DNA from: Candidatus Nitronauta litoralis
GTDB taxonomy: Bacteria > Nitrospinota > Nitrospinia > Nitrospinales > Nitrospinaceae
Length of the DNA: 64,000 nucleotides
Assembly: GCA_015698285.1 (NCBI GenBank)
Contig: CP048685.1
Span: forward strand, 1,488,001 to 1,552,000
Reading direction: 5' to 3'
Within the stretch, counting starts at the first letter, position 1. The number at the start of each line of letters is the position of its first letter. The translations under genes and the position numbers were made by a program. Positions 18,432 through 28,800 of the stretch are shown piece by piece. Below the pieces are notes generated by a model. That model did no database searches. It saw only the letters and a program-made list of their open reading frames with translations, and was not told where the DNA came from.

Positions 18432-18905
18432 TCAATGAACAATCACATCCGGCTGGCCTTTTTCCAGCTCGTCATCTGTGGCGGGGCGGATGCTGACAAC
18501 TTCCACGCTGTAGTGCAGGTTTTTGCCGGCCATGGGGTGATTGCCATCCATATAAACGGTATCCCCATCGATGGCCACGATCCGGTATCGGGTTTTTTCT
18601 CCCCCTTCGTCGCGTTCCAATACGCGATCCACTTCCAACTGAATCTCCGGTGGAAACATCGACTTTTCGGCTTTCACTTTCAATTCCGGGACGACTTCCC
18701 CAAAACCCTCTTCCGGATAAACGGTGATGGTTTCCTTTTCGCCGACCTTCATGCCTTTGAGTCCTTTCTCGAGACCGATTACCAGGTTGCCCGCGCCGTG
18801 CAGGTAGACCAGTGGTTCTTCAGCAGGGGAAGATTCCAGAACGTTGTCATCTTCATCCTTTACCGTGAAGTTAATAGCAACCACGCATTCTTTTTCAATA
18901 ATCAT
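18432..18905 (-). CDS. slyD: SlyD-type FKBP peptidyl-prolyl isomerase
   Basis: 157 residues. Cytoplasmic prolyl isomerase and chaperone. FKBP halves are seen as VNFTVKDEDDNVLESSP with EPLVYLHGAGNLVIGLEKGLKGM and the C-terminal VYMDGNHPMAGKNLHYSVEVV, separated by the insert-in-flap domain (about 70-125). The metal-binding histidine/cysteine tail of E. coli SlyD is missing; the protein ends shortly after the FKBP fold. Length fits short SlyD proteins. Confidence 0.93.
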   Translation of the reverse strand: MIIEKECVVAINFTVKDEDDNVLESSPAEEPLVYLHGAGNLVIGLEKGLKGMKVGEKETITVYPEEGFGEVVPELKVKAEKSMFPPEIQLEVDRVLERDEGGEKTRYRIVAIDGDTVYMDGNHPMAGKNLHYSVEVVSIRPATDDELEKGQPDVIVH

Positions 18906-19019
18906 TAAATTTCCTATAGCTGACAGACAGGAGTCTTTTGGGTTTCGAACTAAATTTCTCTCTGGGCGATCCCGTTAGGGATCCGAGAGTTAAAAAATTA
19001 TTTTACTAAATTTTATTAG

Positions 19020-19427
19020 CTATCCGGGAAATTCTTCAAATTTTGGGACATTTTCCAGGTCTTCATCCCAACGGGCTTTGTCCGATAAATTAATGTGGGC
19101 GGTTGGTTTCAATGCGTAAACCCCGTCCAGCGCACCGGCCGGAACCATCAGGAGTTTGCCTCCATTTAAGATATTCGGCATGGCAGAGCCGCAGGTAATA
19201 CAAAAACTTTTTATATGTTGTGTTGATGGCAGGATAAAAGTCTGAATATTTTCCTGGCCCGAAATCCATTTCAATTTTGCAGTTGATGAGAATAAATTGG
19301 CTGCATGTGCGGACCCGGAATCCTTCCGGCAACGATCGCAATGACAAAAATAAAAATTGTCGAAGTCCCCGTCAATTTCAAAATGAATGGTTTTGCACAG
19401 GCACGAGCCTTTATAATTCGCGGTCAT
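19020..19427 (-). CDS. GFA-family (glutathione-dependent formaldehyde-activating enzyme-like) zinc protein
   Basis: 135 residues, starting at ATG 19427 with GGAG six bases upstream. The fold's zinc ligands are visible: GSCLCKTIHFEI, FCHCDRCRKDSGS and FCITCGSAMPN. The family name comes from Gfa; most members have an unknown substrate and many do not act on formaldehyde. A small inverted repeat (GATCCC/GGGATC, 18966-18984) lies after the gene but without a good T-run. Confidence 0.85.
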   Translation of the reverse strand: MTANYKGSCLCKTIHFEIDGDFDNFYFCHCDRCRKDSGSAHAANLFSSTAKLKWISGQENIQTFILPSTQHIKSFCITCGSAMPNILNGGKLLMVPAGALDGVYALKPTAHINLSDKARWDEDLENVPKFEEFPG

Positions 19428-19898
19428 AAACAACTCCGAATAAATACCTTATTAGCAATACGACCAGTTAAATAATAGAACGAAAACACATTACTGGTAA
19501 AGCTGTGTCAGAGCTTCGTTGTAGACACCCACTTCGAAGCCGTCTCCCATAACTTCTTGCTCTCAGACAGGATACTTTTTTTTCAATTATCGATTCCAAA
19601 ATTTTTTTTGACAGAGTTGGCTTTTTTAAATGGCTGTTGAGAAATGAAATTAAACGCGGGGAAATAATATTGTTGTGATATATTCCTCTCATTTTGATAT
19701 TCCGAAAATGAAAGGATTCCGCTATCCTGTTTCAAATATGGGGTTGGTTTGGGGAGAGCGGTTTAAAAGCAAAATCAAGATACCAAAATTTTATTTCCCG
19801 CATATCAATTCTTGCAAACCGGACATCAGGCTGAACCGGTTTATTTAGTTGGAGTTTTTGTGCCAAAAATAAAAACCATAAATTCAGTTGAGGACCTC
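19428..19898. other. Intergenic region without a supported gene
   Basis: About 470 bp between a minus-strand and a plus-strand gene. It is AT-rich. A short minus-strand open frame at 19468-19692 has no recognisable family and biased composition. I see no RNA gene or convincing promoter; the only useful signal is TTGAGGA just before the protease ATG. Confidence 0.5.
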
Positions 19899-21209
19899 AT
19901 GTGCCCTTTTAATGTTATTGCGATTTCAAAGTTGATCAGGAAAATGTTTTGGCACACGGTCCTTTGCGCTTTTATGATTTCCGGTAATAACGCATGGGGT
20001 TTGACCGGTAAGGCTCAAAAAATTTTCAAATCCAACAATATCGCGGTCTATCAAATCCAGGTGGTTGATTTAATTTCCCAGGAAAAATCCGTTATTGGTT
20101 CTGGATTCAAGTTTAATAAAAAAGGTTTATATGGGACCAACTTCCATGTGATTTCAGATGTGGTTGATAAGCCCGATCAATTTAGAATTGAATACCATCG
20201 GGATGGGATGAAAAAGGGGGAACTGGATTTAGTCGCTATAGATGTTGCTCACGATCTGGCAATTTTAAAAGGCCCGGAAAATAAAGAAGAAACCGTTGTT
20301 TTAGGATCTTCAAAGCTGGCCCAGGGTAGCCAGGTTTTTCCAATGGGAAATCCCCTGGATGTTGGAATGGTTATCCTGGAAGGAACTTTCAATGGCTTGA
20401 TTGGAAATAAACAGTATCAGCATATTTTGACTTCAGCTTCCCTGAACCCCGGGATGAGCGGAGGCCCGGCTTTTGGTCCGAGGGGGAAGGTAATCGGGAT
20501 CAATGTAGCCATAGAAGGGAACGACCTAAGCTATCTGGTTCCTGTTGAATACCTGAAGAACCTTGAGAAATCTCTGGATGCAGAAGGTGCGAAACCGGGT
20601 TGGAGGCAGATAATTCAAGACCAGGTGCTGAAGCGGTCCGACCACCTGGTTAGCAGTGCAATAAAATCCGAGTGGAAATTTGAACAATTTGGGTCTTTAA
20701 AAGTCCCAAAGAATATCATGCCCCTGGTTATTAAATGTTGGGGAAAAAGTAAGAAAGAGGACCCGAAGAAAAACCAGTTTTATTTCTACAGTTATAAATG
20801 GTGCGAAAGTAAAAATAATGTTTATCTTTCTTCCAGGCTTGGTACTGGGACGATCGGTTATACGTTTTACTCCATGGAAAGCGAAAGTTTAAATTCTTTG
20901 GAGTTTTATAAAAAATATTCCAAGGAGTATTCCACCGGCCAGTTTTATCGTCGCTATTCAAAAGAAGAAGTAACAGAATTCCGTTGCCAGGATCATTTCA
21001 TCCAAATGGCGGGCAATAATTGGAAGGCGGCTTATTGCGTGCGAGGCTACAAAAAGTATTCCCTGCTGAACGATGTTTATGTGAGCCTGGCCATCCTGAA
21101 CGATTCCAAGCGAAAATTTATCATTCAAATAGGCATATCGGGGGTAAATGAACCTCAAACAAGAAGGTTTCTTAAGAAGTTTCTTGGAGGTATCGAATGG
21201 ACAGGTTGA
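19899..21209 (+). CDS. Exported trypsin-like serine protease
   Basis: 436 residues. A signal peptide or N-terminal anchor (KMFWHTVLCAFMISGNNAWG) precedes a chymotrypsin-fold protease domain with the full triad: His in GTNFHVISDVV, Asp in DVAHDLAILKG and Ser in NPGMSGGPAFG, as in the HtrA/S1C group. No PDZ domain is evident; instead ~180 residues of unknown fold follow, containing several cysteines. Start at ATG 19899 with GAGGA five bases upstream; a TTG at 19812 is less likely. The stop overlaps the FHA gene by 13 bp, so the two are coupled and may act together in envelope signalling. Confidence 0.82.
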   Translation: MCPFNVIAISKLIRKMFWHTVLCAFMISGNNAWGLTGKAQKIFKSNNIAVYQIQVVDLISQEKSVIGSGFKFNKKGLYGTNFHVISDVVDKPDQFRIEYHRDGMKKGELDLVAIDVAHDLAILKGPENKEETVVLGSSKLAQGSQVFPMGNPLDVGMVILEGTFNGLIGNKQYQHILTSASLNPGMSGGPAFGPRGKVIGINVAIEGNDLSYLVPVEYLKNLEKSLDAEGAKPGWRQIIQDQVLKRSDHLVSSAIKSEWKFEQFGSLKVPKNIMPLVIKCWGKSKKEDPKKNQFYFYSYKWCESKNNVYLSSRLGTGTIGYTFYSMESESLNSLEFYKKYSKEYSTGQFYRRYSKEEVTEFRCQDHFIQMAGNNWKAAYCVRGYKKYSLLNDVYVSLAILNDSKRKFIIQIGISGVNEPQTRRFLKKFLGGIEWTG

Positions 21210-22153
21210 TTATTGAAACATTGACTGGCCAGGGAGGGAGTGGGGAGTCAAAAACCATCTTTAGAAATGGAAGTGGAACGATTGGCCGGGATTTCTCCAA
21301 CGATCTTATTCTGGATGATCCTTATATTTCTCCAAAGCACCTGCAGATAACGGCGCTTGAAAATAAAATTCTCGTAAAGGATCTAAAAACCAAAAATGGG
21401 ACCCGGGTCAATAAAGATCGTTTGATACGTGGCGAAAAGGTAGAGATCAATTCGGGCGATGAAATCCTTGTTGGCCGGACCCACCTTAAACTGTTTTTAT
21501 CAAATCATCCGGTTGAACCTGCCAGTAAATGGGACCGGGTCATGGCGTTTCGAAACTTCATAGATCGAGCCTGGGTGCCCGTAGTGACATCCCTGGGGTT
21601 TATTTTTGTTGCGGTCTGGATGAAGTTTCTGGAAAACCCGGGCGGCAATTTTTTTCAAAAACAGTTTTATCCATTATTAATTGGTTCGATCGCTTTAGTA
21701 TTGAGTTCCCCCGGGTTAATCAGTCTGTATACGTTTGCAAAATATAAAAAATCCTATTTTGTTCGGAATCTGGTGGTTTGCAATTTAGTGGCGTTCATCT
21801 CTTATATTTATACTGTTTTTGATCCCTTTATTTTCTTTCATTTATTGAACCGGAGCATGGTGGCGCTAGCGAATAATGGCGTTTTATTTCTAATGACTCT
21901 GGGAGAGCTATGGATTTGTGTGCGGTTGGTGAAAGACAGTTTAAAACTAAAAGATTTTGTGCCCATAACTGTTTTTGCAATCGCTATTATTTTTCTGGCC
22001 GCAATGGGAAATAAGGAAATTTCCCTTGGGTTTCAGGGAGAACCAAAATACCATTCTCGTATTGCACCGGGAATGTCCCCGTTTACAGATCCAAAGGGAC
22101 TTGATGAATTCCTGAATGCAGGAGCCTCAGAGTTCACTCGAGTTCACGAATGA
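21197..22153 (+). CDS. FHA-domain membrane protein
   Basis: 318 residues. The N-terminal ~100 residues are a forkhead-associated domain (GTIGRDFSNDLILDDPYISPKHLQI, then DLKTKNGTRVN), which binds phosphothreonine peptides. The rest has five or so hydrophobic segments (for example VVTSLGFIFVAVWM, FYPLLIGSIALVLSS, FVPITVFAIAIIFLAAM). The FHA domain would face the cytoplasm. No kinase gene is adjacent. Overlap with the serine protease gene suggests a protein pair. Confidence 0.85.
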   Translation: MDRLIIETLTGQGGSGESKTIFRNGSGTIGRDFSNDLILDDPYISPKHLQITALENKILVKDLKTKNGTRVNKDRLIRGEKVEINSGDEILVGRTHLKLFLSNHPVEPASKWDRVMAFRNFIDRAWVPVVTSLGFIFVAVWMKFLENPGGNFFQKQFYPLLIGSIALVLSSPGLISLYTFAKYKKSYFVRNLVVCNLVAFISYIYTVFDPFIFFHLLNRSMVALANNGVLFLMTLGELWICVRLVKDSLKLKDFVPITVFAIAIIFLAAMGNKEISLGFQGEPKYHSRIAPGMSPFTDPKGLDEFLNAGASEFTRVHE

Positions 22154-22420
22154 CCAAATAATAATTTTGTAAAATGCTAAAACTCCACGCTTAATAAAAA
22201 CGTTTTCCTTGATAGTGTTGATTTACTTTTTCAGCTTAAAGATAGCGCGGCTACTAGTGAGACCGATTGTGAGTTGAACTCTAATACCAGTGTCCAGGTC
22301 AAGCCATAAAAAGTTGCGCACTTGGGCAAAAAATTGTCCTGTGGGGGCAGATAAAAAACAATCGTCCATTGCTGCCATAGTAAAATAGATTTAAGTGAAT
22401 TTATTCAGGGATAAGAAAAT

Positions 22421-22717
22421 GAAAAAAAGTTTAACTTTCATTTTTCCTTATTGTTCTGTTTATTCTTATTCGGGAGTCAGTTCCTTGGCTTGCCCCAGTC
22501 AGGAGAATTGCCGGAAGGGGTTTCATTTAAGGAAATCATCGGTGTGGGTTTTCTTGCGGGAATAGGATTCGCGATGTCCATCTTTGTATCCAATCTGGCC
22601 TTTCCCGACAATACGCAATGGGTGGAACAGGCCAAATTGGCAATCCTGCTTGCAACATTTATGTCCGGGATATTTATTTTTTTTTGGTTTTTTGTTATTT
22701 GCAGGAGGCAATCCTAA
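22421..22717 (+). pseudogene. nhaA: NhaA Na+/H+ antiporter, C-terminal remnant
   Basis: An open frame of ~95 codons whose core LPEGVSFKEIIGVGFLAGIGFAMSIFVSNLAF is the last conserved block of NhaA antiporters (normally ~390 residues). Everything upstream is missing, and the sequence before it encodes an unrelated hydrophobic leader in another frame. So this is a decayed fragment, not a working antiporter. Confidence 0.7.
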
Positions 22718-22815
22718 AAATTTAGAAAGTTTGGATATCCGATTAGAAAAAGGGTATAGTATCTGCTTTCGATTTCGCTGCCCGTTGATTTTTGCCTTCT
22801 TCAGGAGCCTAGACG

Positions 22816-25800
22816 ATGTGCCGCTTTTTCCAGAAAGTCCTTCCTTCCAGGAATTATAATTTATTTGTTTTTCTGTTCACTTCCCTGCTCTTTTTGATCG
22901 TTCCAACCAACGCCCTCCTGGCGAAATCGACTTTCCAGCAAAGCCAGGCTAAGAAACAGACCCTCCCAACTCCCGAGTTCTCCGCCGGAACAACCGGGTC
23001 CAGCACATTTTCCCTGCCACTCAGAGTTCCCCCCGGTACCCGCGGTATGCAGCCGGAGCTGGAAATAGTTTATGACAGTGATAGCGATAATGGATATTTA
23101 GGGTTGGGATTATTTTTGAATGGTTTGTCCGAGATCAGAAGATGCCCGGCCACCCTTGCCCAGGATGGTTTCAAGGGAACTCTGAATTATGATGAAGATG
23201 ATCGGTTTTGCCTGGATGGCAATGGAGTGAACGATGGCCGGTTGAAAGTCATCTCAGGGAACTATGGAGCCGACGGTTCTGAATACAGAACTGAGCGTGA
23301 CACCTTCCGGAAAATTGTTGCCCGTAGTAAAGCAGGCAGTGGCCCCGCATCTTTCGATGTGTGGCTGAAAGATGGCACCTATTTACAATATGGAACCGCT
23401 GGTTCAAATGGCTCGAGGGTGATGAATTCTCAGGGCAAAGGGGTCCGCATCTGGGCGCTCAATTCTGTCACCGATCGAAACGGAAACTATTATTTTATTA
23501 AGTACACAGGTTCTCCGCCGGATATGGATACTGGAGAAAATATCGACAGCCCCGGGCAATATTATCCTGAATTTATCTATTACACAGGGCATCAGAACTC
23601 AACAACCGATTTCAAGAGGATGGTGCAATTCAAGTACATCAGGAATTCCTATCCATCTCAGGGAGATGATGATGGTGGATGGGTGGAAACCAATGCCCTG
23701 CTTAAGGAAATTGTCACCTGCATTTCAGAATCGAAAAATCTCGATAGTCCAGATTCAAATTGCGAGACTCCCGGCACAAGAATCGCCACCCGTTATAAAT
23801 TGAGCTACGAGGAAAACCTGAATTATGGGACCAGTATCGTTCGCCAGATAGAGGAATGCGATGCGAACGATGTTTGCCTGCCACCTGTCACACTTCATTG
23901 GGATGAGGGAACATCTTCTTTCGGCTCCTATTCTGATTCAAGTTTGACCGTCTCAGACATGGGTTACCCCTCTGACAAAAAGGCGAAAATCCAATATCCT
24001 CGGCTGTTTGGCGATGTCAATGGCGATGGGCATGTTGATTTTTGCCGTGCAGTTGGCGACGCAACTCGATCCTTGTCCTGCGCTTTGGGCGGAAAGGATG
24101 AGTTTAGTCAACCTTACTGGCCATCTTCAAGCAGCTCTGTTGTTGATTTTGGTGTTTGGGATACCCCTGGGGAACTGGTAGACGTTAACGGCGATGGCCG
24201 CGATGATTTTTGCCGTTTTATAGATAAGGGCAATGGCTATTCACAGCTTTCCTGTGCTCTTGCAACGGAATCCGGTTTTAGCGACGGAAAATTTAAAACA
24301 CCTGATGATGACCTTTATACCAGTTCCAGTAATAAGGAACCGCGCGGGTTTTTCGATGTAAACGGTGATGGCCGAGCCGATTATTGCAGGAACAATGAAG
24401 ACAAAATTCTCAGTTGTGAAATCGCGACCTCACAAGGCTTTGCCTGGAATCAATTCCAAAGCCCGGAAAACAAGAAATTTGTTTTTGGTAGCAATGACCG
24501 TCCACAAGCATTTACTGATGTTAACGGAGATGGCCGCGCCGATTATTGCAGGGTCATCGACAAAGACAACAACAAACGAGTGGCCTGTGCCCTGGCTCTC
24601 CAAAGTGGATTTGAAGACTCCGGATTTGAATCCCCCGTAATGAAATCAAAAGCGGGTGTCAAGTTCAGCCTGGGTGAAAAGGGAGAGGACAACCCCTGGA
24701 ATTTTGGCGATGTCAATGGCGATGGTCGGTCTGACTTTTGCCGGACTGTAAAAGATTCCAAAGGCAACAAGAGTCTCAAATGCGCATTGGCCCAGGAAGA
24801 TTCCTTTGGAAGCACGAGAGACTCTTACGGTAATGTGACAGACCCGATCGAAATCCTCTATCCAGGGCCTGCTGATCGCTCTTTTGATTTCGGTTATTCC
24901 ATTGAAGATGGTTTTCCACGAATATTTACCGACATGAATGGAGATGGCCTGGTTGATTACTGCCGCGTTGTTGGCTATCCATATTATCTATCCTGCGCAA
25001 TGATGGGCATTGGCACATATGGGGCCAACGCTTCACCCTCCCCCAACCTGCAAAACAAAAACTATCCACAAACCATCCAGGACGTCACAGGAAATGGAAA
25101 AGGGGATTATTGCGCAGCTAATGGTACTACGGAGAATGCATCTGACATTTTGACTTGTATGCAGGGGATTTCTCCCTTGCAAAAGGTAGTCGCGGTCGAT
25201 AACGGTATCGGCGGCATCACCCGAATCGACTACAAACCCTTGACGGACCAGTCGGTCTACCGGTTTTCAGGACAACTACCCGACTATCCCATCCAAAAAG
25301 TCGAAGACAGCCAATACGTGGTTTCCGCATCTCACGTGAGTGACGGGCAAGGAAACACTTACGACTACTCCTATTTTTATGAAAATGCCACCACCAGTTT
25401 GAGTGGTCTGGGCAACCTGGGGTTCCGCGCGCGCACCAAAGCAGACCCACAACTGGGCTCAAAAAACACAACCGTCTACAAAAGAGATTTCCCTGATTTT
25501 AATTTTCAGTTCAAGACGCTGGTCGATCAAAACCTGCTGTGCAATCAGGATACGCAAAATCTGTCGGACACCTCCCCTTGCGTCGATACTCCCAAAAACC
25601 TGTTGACCAGAACCCAGTTTTACTACAAATGCGTGGACACCCTGGACCATCAGGAATGTGACAACGCCACTAAAGTTGCCCGAGTGGAAGTAACGACCAA
25701 ATCAAAAGAGGATTTTGGTTTTGGCTATAAACAGCTCTCCTCCTTTGCCTACGACAGGTTTGGCAATCAAACCCAGATTTCGGATTATGGTGATATTAAT

Positions 25801-28800
25801 CAATCCAGTCATTTTGTATCAACGTGCAGTTTCTACCAGAATGATGAAACGAATTGGCAAAACGGCTTTCTCCTGTATCAGAAAATTTCAACGAACCCCA
25901 CTTGTCCTGAAGATCAAAGCGCCTGGGAAACTTACAAATTCAATAATAAGTCAGACCTGAGTTTTAAACAAAATACGTACGACACCGGGACTATGAACCG
26001 GTCTACCTCCCTGGCGTGGGACAACCAGAACAACATGTGGCTGGGTTCCAAAATGACTTACGACTCTGTTTATGGAAATTTGGTCCGCCAGGATCAAATG
26101 TCGGGCAATCCGGCCAGATTGATCCCTCATACAGATACTCACCTGACCTATGAAAGCACCTTCAATACATTCCCTCTTGTAAAAACCTCACCGCCCCCTG
26201 ATCCCGGTGAAAACGCGAGTTTTAAATTGACTGAAAGTTACGCCTACGATGCCCGGTTTGGCAGTCGGGTCGCCGTTACAGACGTGAATGGAAAGACGTC
26301 AACCGTCTGTCTGGACAGTTACGGCCGGGTTGAAGATACTCAAGGTCCCATGCCCGGGTCTGAATATGGAGCAATCCAGCCGGACATCAATTGCCTGAGC
26401 ACCAATAATTACACTTATCTTTCCGGGCCTGAAAAAGGCTCTTCTGTGCTCACCTTGTCACATATGGAAAGGAAATATACCCAAAACGACAACGGCACCC
26501 CATCAGGTTATTCACAAAAGATCAAAACCCGCGAAACCTGGAACGATGGTGATATGGAAAACTGGCATGTTTCCAAGGTCTACTATGACGGTCTGAAACG
26601 AGATTACAAAACAACCGCCAAAGGAGACGATGGCCAATGGATCATTACGGAAAAACTTTACAAGGCCCAGAACCTGCCCTGGAAACAGACGCTTCCCTAC
26701 TTTGAAGGAGCACCAGAAAAATACTGGATTGAAAAGGATTACGATTCCCAGGGGCGGAGTAAATGGATCAAGACACCTTATGTAAACGCTTCTGGCGAAA
26801 AAAGTGTTACGAAAAATACGTGGAGCTATCAGGCAGGCAACACTATCGTTACCACTGCCAATAGCGAGGGCAACCCGGACAGTAATGACAACCCACGTTA
26901 TATCAAATCCACTGTTTTCAGTTTCTTCAATTCACAACGAAGAACTGTGTCAATGGAAATTAATGATGCCCCTGAATCCGTTACAAAGTATGACTATACT
27001 CCCTTGGCGCAACCCTCCCGGGTTACCCTGCCCAATGGAGTAATTAATAAGGTCACCTTCGATTCTCTAGGCCGAAAAACAACGTTGGAAGAAACCAACA
27101 TGGGAGTAACCCGGTTCTTTTATACCCCACGGGGAACTCTTGGCCATACAAAGGATGCAAAAGGACAGACCATCCACCTTGAATACGACAACCTGAACCG
27201 GTTGAAGCGCGAAGCCTGGGAAAACGCGCAATCGGAAATCACCAAAACCGTTGGATACACATTGGATGTCGTGAAAGATTCGGACCAATTCAAAAATACT
27301 TTAGGTCGTTTAGTCCACGCTGAAATCCAGGATAAGGACGGCAACAAGGAATCATCCAAAACTTACGGCTACACGCCCTACGGCAAACAAAATGCCATTA
27401 AAGTGGATATTCCAAAAATCAGTCAGATATCCAATTCAAGTGCAAACCGTCATCATACTTTTAAGATGAGATACAATCCCAAAGGCCGGATGACGCGATA
27501 CCAGTTCGACGATGGAACATTCGTGGAAAGCAGATATTCTACCGGTGGTGGAAATCTCAAGGATATTCAGTACAACGGAAACGATGTCAGCCCTGCGCCT
27601 GCCATCACTTACTCGAACTTTAATGCCCTTGGCCAACCACAGAACACGACAAGTTCCAATCGTATCACCGAAAAGCTCTGGTATTACCCCATGGGCAACA
27701 TACGTGAACAATTCATCAGTTCCCCTGACAGTTCTTTACTAAATACCATTTATGAATGGGACCGGCTAAACAACGTTACCGATCTGTTCGACTGCAATTT
27801 CACTGACGCCAACAGTCTTTGTGGAAATAATGGGACAAGCAAAGAAAACTTCAGCCAGCATTTGATCTATGAAAACAATCGTCTCATCACTGCCAACGCT
27901 CCCGGCCAATACAACAAGCTTTCTTTCGAGTACGACTGGTCCGGAAATATCATACGTAAGGATGGTCTCGACTTTGAGTATACCGGCAACCAGTTCAGGC
28001 AGGATACCGGCGGACATAATTATATCGCTTCTTATGATGACAACGGCAACATGGAGCATTTTAAAAACAAGACCATCGACCAGACGCTCGAACTGACCTA
28101 CGACGTCAAAAACCAGTTGAAAAAACTGGAAGGCGCAGGGGACGCAAAAAAGTACACTTACGACTATACCGGTAGCCGCATTATTCAGGAGTCAGCATCC
28201 GTCACAACGTTTTACCCAGCGCCATTCTATGAAATCTCGGTGTTTTCAGGTACCGTTCAGCACACAAAGTATCTGATGGGACCAGGCGGAAAACTCGTTG
28301 CGTTTACGGTCAATGATTCCGGCGAAGCCGATCCCCCTGTCGGGGTCCCCCAGCCCGGTACGATTTTTCATTTTCATAAGAATCAGGTGGGCAGTGTAGC
28401 ACTAGTCACGAACCATAACGGAGAACAGGTCTCCCGGGTTTTCTACAAACCTTATGGCGAAATTTTCCGTCCCGACGCCAATGACAATCATTTTCGGCCC
28501 AAGTTCAATGGGAAAGAGTTGGACGAACAAGCCAACCTTTATTATTTTTCCGCCCGGTACTACAATCCAGTCATTGGTCGGTTCCTGACGGCGGACACTC
28601 GCCTGGGAGGTAAGGTGTTCACTCAGGATGCTTTTAATCGGTATGCGTTTGCCCTTAACAATCCGGTAACATTTGCGGACCCTACCGGCCATGGCGTATT
28701 CAAGAAGATCTGGAAAGGTATTAAAAAAGCCGGACACTTTATTAAAAAGCACATCAAGCAAGTCGCCATGGTTGCGGTGGGTGTCGCGCTGGTGGCGGCG

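Noticed and set aside
19468-19692. Minus-strand 74-codon open frame
   Set aside because: Arg/Ser-rich, no family, no ribosome site; treated as intergenic.
24007-25113. Possible CRISPR-like or DNA repeat array
   Set aside because: The regular GATGTCAATGGCGATGG-type sequence is coding: it is the FG-GAP DVNGDG repeat with variable spacing and silent changes, not a DNA repeat with spacers.
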